From: Thiotrichales bacterium 19S9-11
Lineage (GTDB): Bacteria; Pseudomonadota; Gammaproteobacteria; Francisellales; Francisellaceae
DNA: 64,000 nt
Direction of reading: 5' to 3'
Assembly (NCBI GenBank): GCA_021713395.1
Contig: JAKJJT010000001.1
Span: forward strand, 372,001 to 436,000
The position numbers were made by a program, and so were the translations under genes. The notes beneath the pieces were generated by a model. It searched no databases. It saw only the letters and a list, made by a program, of their open reading frames with translations, and was not told the DNA's origin. Shown here piece after piece: positions 18,620 through 27,131 of this stretch. Positions within the stretch are counted from its first letter, which is position 1; every line of letters begins with the position of its first letter.

Positions 18620-19675
18620 ATGTTGGAGAAACTTCAGAACCTTAAAGGGCTTTTTTTTAATACGCCCATGGTTATTCTTGATGTCTTGATAAATGGGCAT
18701 AAGAGGCAGATTTTTGCAAAATATGAAGCTTTAAGCTTTAGTGGCTCAATTAAAGATCGTATGGCTTACTATTTATTTGAAAAAGGATATCAGTCTGGAG
18801 AGCTAAAGCCTAACCAACCAATTATAGAAGCAACTAGCGGTAATACGGGAATTGCTTTATCTTTATTGGGTCGTGCATTAGGCCATCCTGTTTACATTGT
18901 TATGCCAGATTGGCTATCGAAAGAACGTTATCAGTTAATGAAGTTAGCAAATGCAACGGTTATTAAAGTGTCAGATAAGGAAAAAGGTTTCGTTGAGGCA
19001 ATGCATATTGCAAGATCAATTGCAGATGAAAAAGGTTATTACTATCCTGATCAGTTTAGTAATGATGTTAATACACTTGCACATAAAGAAACGACAGCAT
19101 ATGAAATTGATATATCAATGAACCAATTAGGGTATAAAGTTGATCGATTTGTTGCTGCTTATGGTAGTGGTGGTACATTAATGGGCATCCATAAGTACTA
19201 TCAAGGAAACCATCAATATATAACGATACACCCATTAGAAATAGACAGTGCACCCATTTTATCAAGCAATGGTGAAGTGGTGAATGATCACCAAATTCAA
19301 GGCTATAATGGAGAGTTTATTAGTAAGATAATGCACTTAGATGAGCTTGGCTCCATTATCAGTATTAATGAAAAAGAAGCGCTTAGTGCAGCATGCCAAT
19401 TAAATCAGTTAGGTTTATCAGTTGGTTTTTCAAGTGGCGCAAATATTGTAGGTGCTATTGAGTTATTAAAAAAATACCCAGATGATATAATCGTTACAAC
19501 ATTAGCTGATTCAGCCTTAAAATATTTATCTAGTAATTTGTATCAAGAGTTGGTATTGGATCAAATGATATCAAATGAATATCGTCTTCTAGGCTTTTCA
19601 TCTTTTAAAGTAAATGAATCACTACAAATAATGCCGCATAGCAATGTTCAATTTTTTGAAAACACGCTACAATGA
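18620..19675 (+). CDS. PLP-dependent cysteine synthase family protein
   Basis: Fold-type II PLP enzyme of 351 residues, most like O-acetylserine sulfhydrylase (CysK/CysM) or cystathionine beta-synthase. The Schiff-base lysine is K45 in SFSGSIKDRM. The substrate loop EATSGNTGIA lies near residues 71-80 and the cofactor phosphate loop GSGGT near residue 180. It is longer than CysM (303) by a C-terminal extension of about 45 residues beginning near LSSNLYQELV. A run of eight T (GLFF codons near residue 11) sits close to the start. The start follows TGGAGTATTGAGAA. Whether it makes cysteine or another beta-substituted alanine cannot be told here. Confidence 0.8.
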   Translation: MLEKLQNLKGLFFNTPMVILDVLINGHKRQIFAKYEALSFSGSIKDRMAYYLFEKGYQSGELKPNQPIIEATSGNTGIALSLLGRALGHPVYIVMPDWLSKERYQLMKLANATVIKVSDKEKGFVEAMHIARSIADEKGYYYPDQFSNDVNTLAHKETTAYEIDISMNQLGYKVDRFVAAYGSGGTLMGIHKYYQGNHQYITIHPLEIDSAPILSSNGEVVNDHQIQGYNGEFISKIMHLDELGSIISINEKEALSAACQLNQLGLSVGFSSGANIVGAIELLKKYPDDIIVTTLADSALKYLSSNLYQELVLDQMISNEYRLLGFSSFKVNESLQIMPHSNVQFFENTLQ

Positions 19676-19705
19676 GTTCAATAAAATAGCTAAGGGTAGA
19701 TAATT

Positions 19706-20029
19706 ATGAAACCAAACTTAAGCCAGCTGATGCAGCAAGCACAGAAAATGCAAGATGAAATGAAAAAAATGCAAGAAAAAATTCAGCAGATGGAGATTGT
19801 TGGACAAGCAGGTGCAGGGCTTGCTAAGGTTATATTAAATGGAAAATATGAATGTAAGAAAGTTGATTTAGATGATGGATTATTAAAAGAAGAAAAAGAA
19901 ATTATTGAAGACTTAGTGGCAGCAGCTTTTAATGATGCAGTTAAAAAAGTTGAAACAGAAACACAACGAAAGATGTCTGAAGTTACTGGTGGCTTAGGTT
20001 TGCCGCCTGATTTTAAAATGCCACTTTAG
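19706..20029 (+). CDS. ybaB: YbaB/EbfC family nucleoid-associated protein
   Basis: Small DNA-binding protein of 107 residues forming tweezer-like dimers. It is almost always encoded just before recR, as here (11-base gap). The N-terminus is a long Met/Gln/Lys-rich helix (MQQAQKMQDEMKKMQEKI), followed by the conserved VKVILNGK-like strand (LAKVILNGKYECKKV) and GGLGLPPDFKMP at the end. GGGTAGA precedes the ATG at 19706. No dnaX is next to it, unlike in E. coli. Confidence 0.97.
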   Translation: MKPNLSQLMQQAQKMQDEMKKMQEKIQQMEIVGQAGAGLAKVILNGKYECKKVDLDDGLLKEEKEIIEDLVAAAFNDAVKKVETETQRKMSEVTGGLGLPPDFKMPL

Positions 20030-20040
20030 AGATTAATTCT

Positions 20041-20640
20041 ATGAAACAACTACCTAAAGCTTTATTGGAATTAATAGAAGCTTTATGCATACTGCCAGGG
20101 ATTGGGCAAAAATCAGCAACTAGGATGGCTATTTTTTTACTGGATAAAAACCGTCAAGGGGCGGAGAGTATTACAAAAGCATTACAAAATGCGCTAAGCG
20201 ATATTGATCAGTGTCAGCAATGTTTTTCTTTAGCGGATCAACCGCTTTGTCCAATTTGTTCTGATAAAGATAGAGATCAAGCAAAACTATGTGTGGTTGA
20301 GTCCCCTCTTGATTTAATTGCTATTGAAAATACAAATGTTTTTAATGGACGTTATTTTGTTTTAAATGGACGTATTTCACCACTTGATGGTGTTGGTGCA
20401 AAAGAGCTTAAAATTGATCATTTAATCGAGATGATTAATCAATATGAAATTAATGAATTGATTCTAGCAGTAAGTCCAACTGTTGAAGGTGAGGCAACAG
20501 CACACTATATTAATGATGTATTGGCACATAAAAATTTAAAAATTTCTCGCCTAGGCTATGGCGTGCCTTTTGGTGGTGAGCTTGAGTACTTAGATCAACA
20601 AACTTTATTCCATGCTTTTAATGCACGCCTTAGCTGTTAG
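20041..20640 (+). CDS. recR: Recombination mediator RecR
   Basis: Works with RecO/RecF to load RecA on gapped DNA. The 199 residues are standard. The N-terminal helix-hairpin-helix (LCILPGIGQKSATRMA) is near residues 15-31. The four-cysteine zinc site (CQQCFSLADQPLCPIC) is near residues 58-73. The Toprim segment (LCVVESPLDLIAIE) starts near residue 82 and LGYGVPFGGELEYLD lies near the C-terminus. The last 11 bases overlap the end of the convergent MFS gene, so the two transcripts share their 3' ends. Confidence 0.97.
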   Translation: MKQLPKALLELIEALCILPGIGQKSATRMAIFLLDKNRQGAESITKALQNALSDIDQCQQCFSLADQPLCPICSDKDRDQAKLCVVESPLDLIAIENTNVFNGRYFVLNGRISPLDGVGAKELKIDHLIEMINQYEINELILAVSPTVEGEATAHYINDVLAHKNLKISRLGYGVPFGGELEYLDQQTLFHAFNARLSC

Positions 20641-21856
20641 TATGATTAAATCGGATAAAAAAGCATAAGATACCAAGTATGAGAATATAAAGAGCTGGAA
20701 AAAGATAATAATCTAAATCAATGACAAAGTAAGTTGCTAAGATTGGAGCGCTGCTACCTATAATTGCAGCTGATAGACTCCACATCAATGATGTAACTGT
20801 ACAGCGAATAGGAGCTGGTAACAAGTCATACATCAATTTAAACACGATAGCAGATAGGATACTATTGCCTAAAACATAGAGCATAAAGCCAAATATAATG
20901 CCATTTGAAGATTGATATTTTGCACTTAAAAATAGGCTTAGGCTTGTGATGCAGATAACCATAACTGCAAAACGAAAGAGATTTTTTTCATTTACTTTTT
21001 CAGCTAAAAGTGCAAAAACTGGAATAAATAATGTTACTAAACCTTGAACAATCATAATCGTTGTCATTGCTTTTGTTGATGTGTAGTAGGCCGTATTTTG
21101 TAATAAGTTAATAAAAAAGAAATTACATAAATAAATATAAACACTCATAAAACTTGCAATAACAGCAATTTTATAAAGGGAAGTTTTATTTTCTTTAATT
21201 AATTGCCAGAATGAATTTGATTGTTGTTTTTCTATTTCATTAATGTAGTTGATAAAAATAGGAGACTCAGAGAGTTTATAACGTAAGTGCATTAAGATAA
21301 AAGTAATAATACCAATACAGATATAAAGATAGCGCCAGCTATTTTCAGTATGAATTAAATCAACTAAAAGTGCACATAAGCCACCTAAAAACATACCACA
21401 AGATGATGCCATGCCAATGATACTACCTGCTAATATTTTTTTTCTTGGGGTATGCTCCATTAGAAAAATGGCGGCATTATTAAATTCACCTGATATCGCA
21501 AAACTTTGAATTAACCGAAATCCGAGTAATAATATAGGCGCTAAAATGCCAATTGATTGGTAACTGGGTATTAGGCCGATACAGATAGTTGATAATCCTA
21601 AAAAAAATGCACTATATAATAAAGGTGATTTTCTGCCTTTAAAGTCAGAGTATAAACCAAAGCACAGCGCACCTAAGGGGCGAGCTAAATAAGAAATTAG
21701 GAAAATCCCAAATGTAATAATTAAAGTTGTACTGCCTAAATTTTTTGGTAGTAAGCTTTGACTAATTTGATAACTTAAATAAAGATACAGACTATATTCA
21801 AGCCATTCAATTAAGACAATACTTGCAGTAATTAAGGTTGTTTGTATTGGTTTCAT
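20630..21856 (-). CDS. MFS transporter, metabolite:H+ symporter (ProP-like) type
   Basis: Inner-membrane carrier of 408 residues with about 12 membrane segments. EWLEYSLYLYLSYQIS at the N-terminus and ARPLGALCFGLYSDFKGRKSPLL near residues 59-81 place it with metabolite:H+ symporters (ProP/KgtP-like). The substrate is unknown; proline, betaine or dicarboxylates are typical. The first acidic/aromatic motif is WLEY rather than the usual WYDF. The gene stands alone, converging on recR with an 11-base overlap. A related carrier lies at 61.5 kb. Confidence 0.85.
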   Translation of the reverse strand: MKPIQTTLITASIVLIEWLEYSLYLYLSYQISQSLLPKNLGSTTLIITFGIFLISYLARPLGALCFGLYSDFKGRKSPLLYSAFFLGLSTICIGLIPSYQSIGILAPILLLGFRLIQSFAISGEFNNAAIFLMEHTPRKKILAGSIIGMASSCGMFLGGLCALLVDLIHTENSWRYLYICIGIITFILMHLRYKLSESPIFINYINEIEKQQSNSFWQLIKENKTSLYKIAVIASFMSVYIYLCNFFFINLLQNTAYYTSTKAMTTIMIVQGLVTLFIPVFALLAEKVNEKNLFRFAVMVICITSLSLFLSAKYQSSNGIIFGFMLYVLGNSILSAIVFKLMYDLLPAPIRCTVTSLMWSLSAAIIGSSAPILATYFVIDLDYYLFPALYILILGILCFFIRFNHTNS

Positions 21857-21957
21857 TAGGAAAGTAATTATTCAAGATTTAATAAAAATTGGAGTATAAG
21901 ATAAAATCATAGTTGGAGCAATAGCCACTGTGAGTAAGTATATTTAAGAGAAAGTTT

Positions 21958-22299
21958 TTAAGATGCAATCTCTAAGAATAAAGCAAAGCATAATACAGCG
22001 CCACCAGCAATAATACTTGCCTTATAAAGCCAATTAAGACTGATAGATTTCGTATCAGCTAAATCAACTTGATACTCTGGAAATAAAGGTGGTTCATTAA
22101 AAAGTCCACTATCAAAACCTTCTTGCCAGTATTGATAGGCTTTTGATGTTTCAGGATATGGGTTCTTGATTTCAGGTGATAGTTCGTTATCTGCAAACTG
22201 TTGGCTAGAAGCATACCCTTCCATCCAGCAAACTTCAAGTTGAGGTACTTGAGCTCTAGCAATTAGCTTTAAGTGGTGTTGCATTTGTAGCTGAATCAT
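21958..22299 (-). CDS. Small membrane-anchored protein with RMF/CrpP-like motif
   Basis: A 113-residue protein of unknown function. Residues 24-68 hold CWMEGYAS, NPYP (46-49) and YQYWQEGFDSG (55-65), the Gly-Tyr ... Asn-Pro-Tyr ... Trp-x-x-Gly pattern seen in ribosome modulation factor and CrpP-like proteins. Residues 89-111 form one hydrophobic helix, so the motif would face the cytoplasm or periplasm at a membrane. The ATG at 22299 has GAGGA about 9 bases upstream, which supports this start over Met6. It stands alone between two MFS genes. Similarity to RMF is read by eye and is limited to the motif. Confidence 0.65.
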   Translation of the reverse strand: MIQLQMQHHLKLIARAQVPQLEVCWMEGYASSQQFADNELSPEIKNPYPETSKAYQYWQEGFDSGLFNEPPLFPEYQVDLADTKSISLNWLYKASIIAGGAVLCFALFLEIAS

Positions 22300-22478
22300 A
22301 ATTCTATCCTCACGGTTAAAAATAGTAATTATTAATACCTACTTTTATCTATTATTTCATTATGTGAATTAATTGCCAAGATGCAAAAGTCGCTAAATGA
22401 ATACAGCATAAGTCATTTAAAATATAAGAAAATATCTTATTTCTATTTGAGACTTTAACTATTTGTGATAAAAAATAT

Positions 22479-23768
22479 TTAGATTTTTTCTTGATTTAAG
22501 TGTTGGGCATAAGTTTCTGGAATAAAGAAAAGTAAGATTAAGGCAATAATCAGTGCAGCAGGTAATGAGCTGATTGCATAGATAAAATCACCTAGTGAGT
22601 AAGCGCTAATGGTAGAGTGCTGGATCGGGGAAGCATATTGGATTAAAAATCCAATTAATGGTTGGAAAAAAGCACCAATTAAAACAATTAACATATTAAT
22701 CCAACTCATTAGAATCCCACTTAGCTTAGCAGAGTGAATGTCAGTGGCAATAGCAAAGCAAATAAGCATGCTTGAAACAAAAAAGCCAAATAAAAAATAG
22801 ATGAGTTCTAATAGCCATAACTGATTTGGTATTTGTAAAATGATTAAAATAAAGCAAATAAAAGTTCCTACTGTTCCCATATACATAGGAGTTTTTCGTC
22901 TTGATAATAAACCTGAGAGGATGCCATTTAATGGCCCACCAACTGCAATTCCAATAAATATAAATTCATTAACTTGAGAGCTAAATTGGCTTAGATGAGG
23001 ATAGGCTTTATCTAAAAAAGGCACAGACCAAAGCTCGGCAAATGAAATAACAGAAGCAACCATTAAACCGGCATATAGGCCTAATAACCAAGTAGATGGT
23101 ATTTTACCCATATTTAAAACCATTGAGACACTATTTTTAGTTGAATCAAGGCGAGCGCTACTATGATTTGGTGGTCGATTTCGGATAACTAAATAGATCA
23201 TAATACTTAGAATGATACCAATAATGCCAGAGGCAATAAGAGATTTCTGCCAACCGTAGCTTTGCATTAAATAAGTTAAAGGTTCACTCCCTATAATTGC
23301 GCCTAAAACACCGAGCGTATTGGTTAGGCCAACAATAAAAGGAAAGACTTCAGTAGAAAACCAAAGCCTTGCAAGTTTTAACGTGCCAATAAATGCAAAA
23401 GCAGAACCAATACCAACAATGATTCTACCAAGAGCTAGAACCCAAACTTCTTCAGTTGTGGCAAAAATAATAACACCAATTGATAGTACAAGGCAGGCAA
23501 GGGATAAACACAGCCTTGCCCCATAGCGATCGATTAGTGTGCCAACTGGTAATTGTGCAATCGCATAGGCATAAAAATAAAGGGCCATAATGCTGCCAAG
23601 TTCTGCAGGGGGAATTTGGAAGTGATTGCTTAAATCAGTGCTAATAACAGCAGGAGAAACTCGCTGAAAAAACTCAAGCCCATAAAAAAGAGCAGCAACA
23701 AACCAAGTGATTGATGCAAGAAAAACGATTCGTAGCGAGTTGCGTTTAAGTTGATTAATCTGTTCCAT
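22479..23768 (-). CDS. MFS transporter, Pht/intraphagosomal amino-acid type
   Basis: Inner-membrane carrier with about 12 membrane segments; 429 residues from the ATG at 23768. The frame is open to a TTG at 23801, but that TTG has no ribosome site and looks less likely. FYGLEFFQRVSPAVISTDL near residues 25-45 and LPVGTLIDRYGARL near residues 72-85 resemble the Pht family of Legionella and its Francisella relatives, which import amino acids or nucleosides inside phagosomes. The exact substrate is unknown. The gene is monocistronic; an AT-only inverted repeat (ATAAGA/TCTTAT, 22428-22444) follows its stop and could be a weak terminator. Confidence 0.82.
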   Translation of the reverse strand: MEQINQLKRNSLRIVFLASITWFVAALFYGLEFFQRVSPAVISTDLSNHFQIPPAELGSIMALYFYAYAIAQLPVGTLIDRYGARLCLSLACLVLSIGVIIFATTEEVWVLALGRIIVGIGSAFAFIGTLKLARLWFSTEVFPFIVGLTNTLGVLGAIIGSEPLTYLMQSYGWQKSLIASGIIGIILSIMIYLVIRNRPPNHSSARLDSTKNSVSMVLNMGKIPSTWLLGLYAGLMVASVISFAELWSVPFLDKAYPHLSQFSSQVNEFIFIGIAVGGPLNGILSGLLSRRKTPMYMGTVGTFICFILIILQIPNQLWLLELIYFLFGFFVSSMLICFAIATDIHSAKLSGILMSWINMLIVLIGAFFQPLIGFLIQYASPIQHSTISAYSLGDFIYAISSLPAALIIALILLFFIPETYAQHLNQEKI

Positions 23769-24011
23769 GAAATACTTTACGCTTATAGTGATATTGGTCA
23801 AGCTAGTCTAACAGGATACATTCAAAAAATCATGTTGAAAATCACAAAAAATTAACAATTTGCAAATTTTATTTCAATAAAGATAAAAATAGTTGATCCT
23901 AATGTAAATAGTTAACAAACTAGCTTATTTAGGTATTTTATATCTTGATGATATGGTTAGTTATGCTTTATGATGTCTCGGTAGTATGGTTATATAGTTA
24001 AATTTAAGTCA

Positions 24012-24476
24012 ATGCAGCGACATCTTTATAAGATTTGTTCTATTTTAATTAGTTGTTTAATTATTTTTTCACCGAATGCTTTATTTGCTCAAAAGAGTAA
24101 TAAGGCAATTCATACTGTGATGTCACCATCTAGAATTGTTGTATTAGATAAAAGTATTTTGGAAGATCTAATGTTATTAGATATAAAGCCAATTGCTTAT
24201 GTTGGTGTAATGCCACACTTTTTGCAAAGTCGCTTAGCTGGCGTGACTAACTTTGATCTTATTGATAATCAGGTATTGCATGATATATCTAATTTAGAGC
24301 CTGACTTGATCATTGGTAATAATAAGATGCCTAAAAGTTTAATGACACAGTTAGAGAAAATTGCACCAACAATGCAATTGTCAGCAACAGAACAGATAGA
24401 AAACATAAAGATATTAGGTATTATGGTTCAAAAAGAAGCAAAAGCAAAAGCAATTATTAAAGGCTTGAGGCAATAA
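24012..24476 (+). CDS. Half-length periplasmic binding protein (FecB/BtuF-like N-lobe)
   Basis: A 154-residue secreted protein with a signal peptide (about residues 1-26, ending NALFA). It is followed by an N-terminal lobe of a helical-backbone metal or siderophore binding protein: PSRIVVLDKSILEDLMLLDIKPIAYVG and NLEPDLIIGN are characteristic. Full-length members have about 300 residues; here the frame ends in the connecting helix (MVQKEAKAKAIIKGLRQ) and the second lobe is absent, because bamE begins 7 bases later on the other strand. It could be a decayed gene or a functional short form. fur lies 0.5 kb away. Confidence 0.65.
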   Translation: MQRHLYKICSILISCLIIFSPNALFAQKSNKAIHTVMSPSRIVVLDKSILEDLMLLDIKPIAYVGVMPHFLQSRLAGVTNFDLIDNQVLHDISNLEPDLIIGNNKMPKSLMTQLEKIAPTMQLSATEQIENIKILGIMVQKEAKAKAIIKGLRQ

Positions 24477-24483
24477 TTAGTTC

Positions 24484-24855
24484 TTATTTTTTATTATTTG
24501 TATCATCAGTTTTTTTTGCATGTTCTATTATTTTAGGCGGTGGATAATCGCCAGAAATTTTAGCTAATTTATTATCTTTAAAGCTTACAATTAACTTTTT
24601 TTCTTCCATGCTAGTGTTGTAATACTGTATGGTGTAAACATAATGCCAAGTATTTTTATGGAAAGGGTCAATGACATCAGGAGAACCTAAGATAAACTGT
24701 ACTTGGTCTTGTGTCATGTTTGGCTTTAGCTTTTGTATGTCATTAGCAGTAATAATTTTTCCTTGCTGAACAGGAGGCGTATAAGGTGTTAGAAGTGAGC
24801 AGCTTGTTAAGCTTAATGTTATCAGTAAGGGAGCTAACGTTTTTTTTATGATCAT
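24484..24855 (-). CDS. bamE: Outer membrane protein assembly factor BamE
   Basis: Lipoprotein of the BAM complex that inserts beta-barrel proteins into the outer membrane. The 123 residues begin with a lipoprotein signal (lipobox SLTSC, Cys near residue 19). The SmpA/OmlA domain follows, with IQKLKPNMTQDQVQFILGSPDVIDPF at about residues 41-66 and HYVYTIQYY near residue 72. The gene is divergent from fur, the arrangement known for omlA-fur in pseudomonads. The C-terminal 20 residues are Lys/Asp/Asn-rich. The stop is 7 bases from the end of the convergent half-length binding-protein gene. Confidence 0.94.
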   Translation of the reverse strand: MIIKKTLAPLLITLSLTSCSLLTPYTPPVQQGKIITANDIQKLKPNMTQDQVQFILGSPDVIDPFHKNTWHYVYTIQYYNTSMEEKKLIVSFKDNKLAKISGDYPPPKIIEHAKKTDDTNNKK

Positions 24856-24961
24856 TGTATAATGTACACTAATTTGATTGAGTTAAAGTTATTTCATAAT
24901 AATCGAATCAAGCGCATGAGACAACAACCTTAAACAAAGATGGAATAAAAGAGAGTTTTAT

Positions 24962-25393
24962 ATGTCAAAGGATAAAGAGTTAAAGGCTGCTGGTTTAAGA
25001 GTAACGCAGCCAAGAGTAAAAATTTTACAGCTGCTGGAAGCATCCAAAGGAGACTGTCACTTTTCTGCTGAAGACATTCATCATCAGCTTCAAACACAAG
25101 GAGAGCAGGTTGCGCTTGCAACCGTTTATCGAGTTTTGAGTCAGTTTGAGTCAGTGGGTTTGGTGAGTCGCTTAAATTTAGGTGATGATCAAGCAGTTTA
25201 TGAATTAGTATCTGATTGTCATCATGATCATATGGTTTGTGTTGTGTGTCGTAAAGTAGAAGAGTTTTATGACGAAGTTATTGAGCAGCGTCAGAAAAAA
25301 ATAGCACTTAGTGGTGGGAATCAGTTAGTTGATCACAGTCTTTGTCTCTACGTTGTTTGTTCTCAATGCCAACAAAAAAAGCTAAATAAATGA
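24962..25393 (+). CDS. fur: Ferric uptake regulator Fur
   Basis: Iron-responsive transcription repressor, 143 residues. The winged-helix domain includes LRVTQPRVKILQLLE near residues 12-26 and VALATVYRVLSQFESVGLV near residues 50-68. The metal site region HHHDHMVCVVCRKVEEF (with H-x-H and C-x-x-C) is near residues 83-100, and a second C-x-x-C (CSQCQQ) is near the C-terminus. The start at 24962 lies in a 106-base gap shared with divergent bamE. It probably controls the LbtU-like porin at 28 kb among others, but no convincing Fur box was seen in the window. Confidence 0.96.
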   Translation: MSKDKELKAAGLRVTQPRVKILQLLEASKGDCHFSAEDIHHQLQTQGEQVALATVYRVLSQFESVGLVSRLNLGDDQAVYELVSDCHHDHMVCVVCRKVEEFYDEVIEQRQKKIALSGGNQLVDHSLCLYVVCSQCQQKKLNK

Positions 25394-25397
25394 ATTT

Positions 25398-25994
25398 TTA
25401 AAAACTCTCTGAGCCAAATAACTTTTGGTCAATAATATCACACAATATATGTATGATAATGGTATGACACTCATGGATTTGTGAAGACTTTTTATGGGGT
25501 ACTGTAATTTGAACGTCACCTTCTGTTAGTGCATGTTCTATTTCTAGGCCATTATTACCATTTAGTACAATAACTTTTGAGCCTTTTTCATGAGCAACCT
25601 GGATTGCATCTAAAATATTTTCAGAATCCTTATCTGTGATAACAGCAACTAAAACATCTAGCTCTGAGGCTAAAGCATAAATTTGTTTTGAGAAAATATC
25701 TCGATAGTTATAACCGTTACCAATTGCAGTTAGTGTCGCAACATTAGATGTCAGCGCAATAGAAGGTAGTGAGGGGCGCTCCATTTCATAGCGATTGAGA
25801 AGCTTTGCGGTTAAGTGCTGAGCGCTAACGGCAGATCCATCATTACCACAAGTGAGAATCTTTCCACCATTTAAAAGTGTTTGAACAAGAAGCTCTCCTG
25901 CTTTAGCAACGGGTTCGCTTAAGGTATCTGCAGAAGCAATCAGTGTTTGAATGCTGTTTGAAAAATGTTCTTTTACGCGCTCACCTAAAAGCAT
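25398..25994 (-). CDS. diaA: SIS-domain protein, DiaA/GmhA-like
   Basis: A 198-residue protein with one sugar-isomerase (SIS) domain. ILTCGNDGSAVSAQHLTAKLLNR near residues 41-63 and RPSLPSIALTSNVATLTAIGNGYNY near residues 68-92 match the phosphoheptose isomerase / DiaA group. DiaA binds DnaA to promote initiation; GmhA makes the heptose precursor of LPS. The usual GNGGSA loop reads GNDGSA. The C-terminal IHECHTIIIHILCDIIDQKLF is shared by both groups, so I prefer DiaA on length and the absence of heptose genes nearby, without certainty. It converges with fur, 4 bases apart. Confidence 0.7.
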   Translation of the reverse strand: MLLGERVKEHFSNSIQTLIASADTLSEPVAKAGELLVQTLLNGGKILTCGNDGSAVSAQHLTAKLLNRYEMERPSLPSIALTSNVATLTAIGNGYNYRDIFSKQIYALASELDVLVAVITDKDSENILDAIQVAHEKGSKVIVLNGNNGLEIEHALTEGDVQITVPHKKSSQIHECHTIIIHILCDIIDQKLFGSESF

Positions 25995-26075
25995 AATTTA
26001 CCCTTCGCTTATTGATAATTAACTAAACTTTCGGTACTCTGCCATAATATGCATTAAAGGTCAAACGAGGAACAT

Positions 26076-26888
26076 ATGAAGTTGCTAAATGAGCCAAGCT
26101 TTAGTGAGGTTATTCGGAGAGCTTGGGAGTTATATCGACAAAATTTAAAGCAGTTGTTTGTTGTAGCATTAATTTTTTCAGTTTTATATCAGTTATTTAT
26201 TATGTTTATGCGGCAATCAGGACTGGTTAACTTAGTTTATCAAGTGATTCAGTCTAATGCAGAAGGAAAAATGCTAACAGAAGAAGTATCAGTTCAAACC
26301 ACCGCATCAATGCACTTAGTCGTTGCAATTGGTATTTTCTTTTATCTAGTGGTATTGCCATTTGCAACTGCATTATTTCAAAATATTGTTGATGTTAGTT
26401 GGCAGGAAAAAAGTCAGAGCATAACAGAGCATGTTAAGTTTATATTAAGTAAAATGGTTATAATTGTCATCGCAACGGTTATGGTTTATATATTGTTGTT
26501 AATTGCTGTTATGGTCTCTAGTATCGTTATGGGGCTTCTAGCTTTAGTAGTTTATGCTTTATTTATCGTTTATATTCCTCTAATTTTATATGATCAAAAA
26601 AAAGCGCTGTCTTCATTGCAGGAAAGTCTAAAGCTTACGATATTAGCTTTTGGTCGTAGCTTGGCAATCGCAGTACTTTGCTACTTTCTTTTGAATGTTC
26701 CATCTGTTGTTGAGTGGTTAGTTCAAAAATCAATGGGGTTAGATAGCTCACTTGTTTTTGGCATAGATGAGGTTATTACCATATTTGTAACAGCTTTTAT
26801 TTGGCCTTTGGTTGCAATTTTAAAGTTAGCGCTTTATTACTCACTAAAAGCAAAACAATATAACTTAAAAGTCAAAAAAGGAATATGA
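26076..26888 (+). CDS. Predicted polytopic membrane protein, YciC/UPF0259-like
   Basis: A 270-residue inner-membrane protein with about six hydrophobic segments (residues 26-45, 80-103, 128-152, 153-172, 190-210, 230-255). The N-terminus PSFSEVIRRAWELYRQNLKQLF and the internal YIPLILYDQKKALSSLQESLKL resemble the UPF0259/YciC and DUF975-like group of unknown function. GAGGAACATATG supports the start at 26076. It is divergent from the SIS gene and alone in its transcript. No enzymatic motif was seen. Confidence 0.65.
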   Translation: MKLLNEPSFSEVIRRAWELYRQNLKQLFVVALIFSVLYQLFIMFMRQSGLVNLVYQVIQSNAEGKMLTEEVSVQTTASMHLVVAIGIFFYLVVLPFATALFQNIVDVSWQEKSQSITEHVKFILSKMVIIVIATVMVYILLLIAVMVSSIVMGLLALVVYALFIVYIPLILYDQKKALSSLQESLKLTILAFGRSLAIAVLCYFLLNVPSVVEWLVQKSMGLDSSLVFGIDEVITIFVTAFIWPLVAILKLALYYSLKAKQYNLKVKKGI

Positions 26889-27029
26889 AGCTAAGCAAAG
26901 TTACAAAAACAAGCAAGAATAATCAATATTTATTTATATATTGTAATTAATATATTTTATTGTTTGATATATTGAGGGTGTTTCTCATTTAAACTTATAT
27001 TTTTAAGCAAATAATTTGTAGCAATTTTA

Positions 27030-27056
27030 TTGACAATTGAAAAGTGCTGGTAGAAA
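27030..27056 (+). promoter_or_regulatory. Candidate promoter of peroxiredoxin gene
   Basis: A perfect TTGACA at 27030-27035 is followed after 15 bases by TAGAAA at 27051-27056, preceded by TGG (an extended -10). The short spacer lowers confidence. It lies in the 243-base gap before the peroxiredoxin gene; the upstream part of the gap is nearly pure A+T and holds no visible gene. Confidence 0.4.
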
Positions 27057-27073
27057 CTAAGACCCAGAGATTC

Positions 27074-27095
27074 AGCCTACAAATTTTAGTAGGCT
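27074..27095 (+). other. Hairpin in peroxiredoxin mRNA leader
   Basis: AGCCTAC (27074-27080) and GTAGGCT (27089-27095) are perfectly complementary around an 8-base loop. No T-run follows, so it is not a terminator. It lies in the leader 36 bases before the start codon and may stabilise the message or bind a regulator. Confidence 0.5.
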
Positions 27096-27131
27096 TGATA
27101 GTTAAAATGAAACTATTTTAAGGAGATGAAA

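Noticed and set aside
18641-18665. T8 run in the PLP-enzyme gene as a phase-variation tract
   Set aside because: Runs of seven to nine T or A are common throughout this AT-rich window; nothing singles this one out.
22428-22444. Strong terminator after the Pht-like gene
   Set aside because: The stem ATAAGA/TCTTAT has only A-T pairs apart from one G-C; too weak to list as a separate terminator.
26000-26040. Fur box near TTATTGATAATTAACT
   Set aside because: Only part of the 19-base palindrome is matched and the flanking genes are not iron genes.
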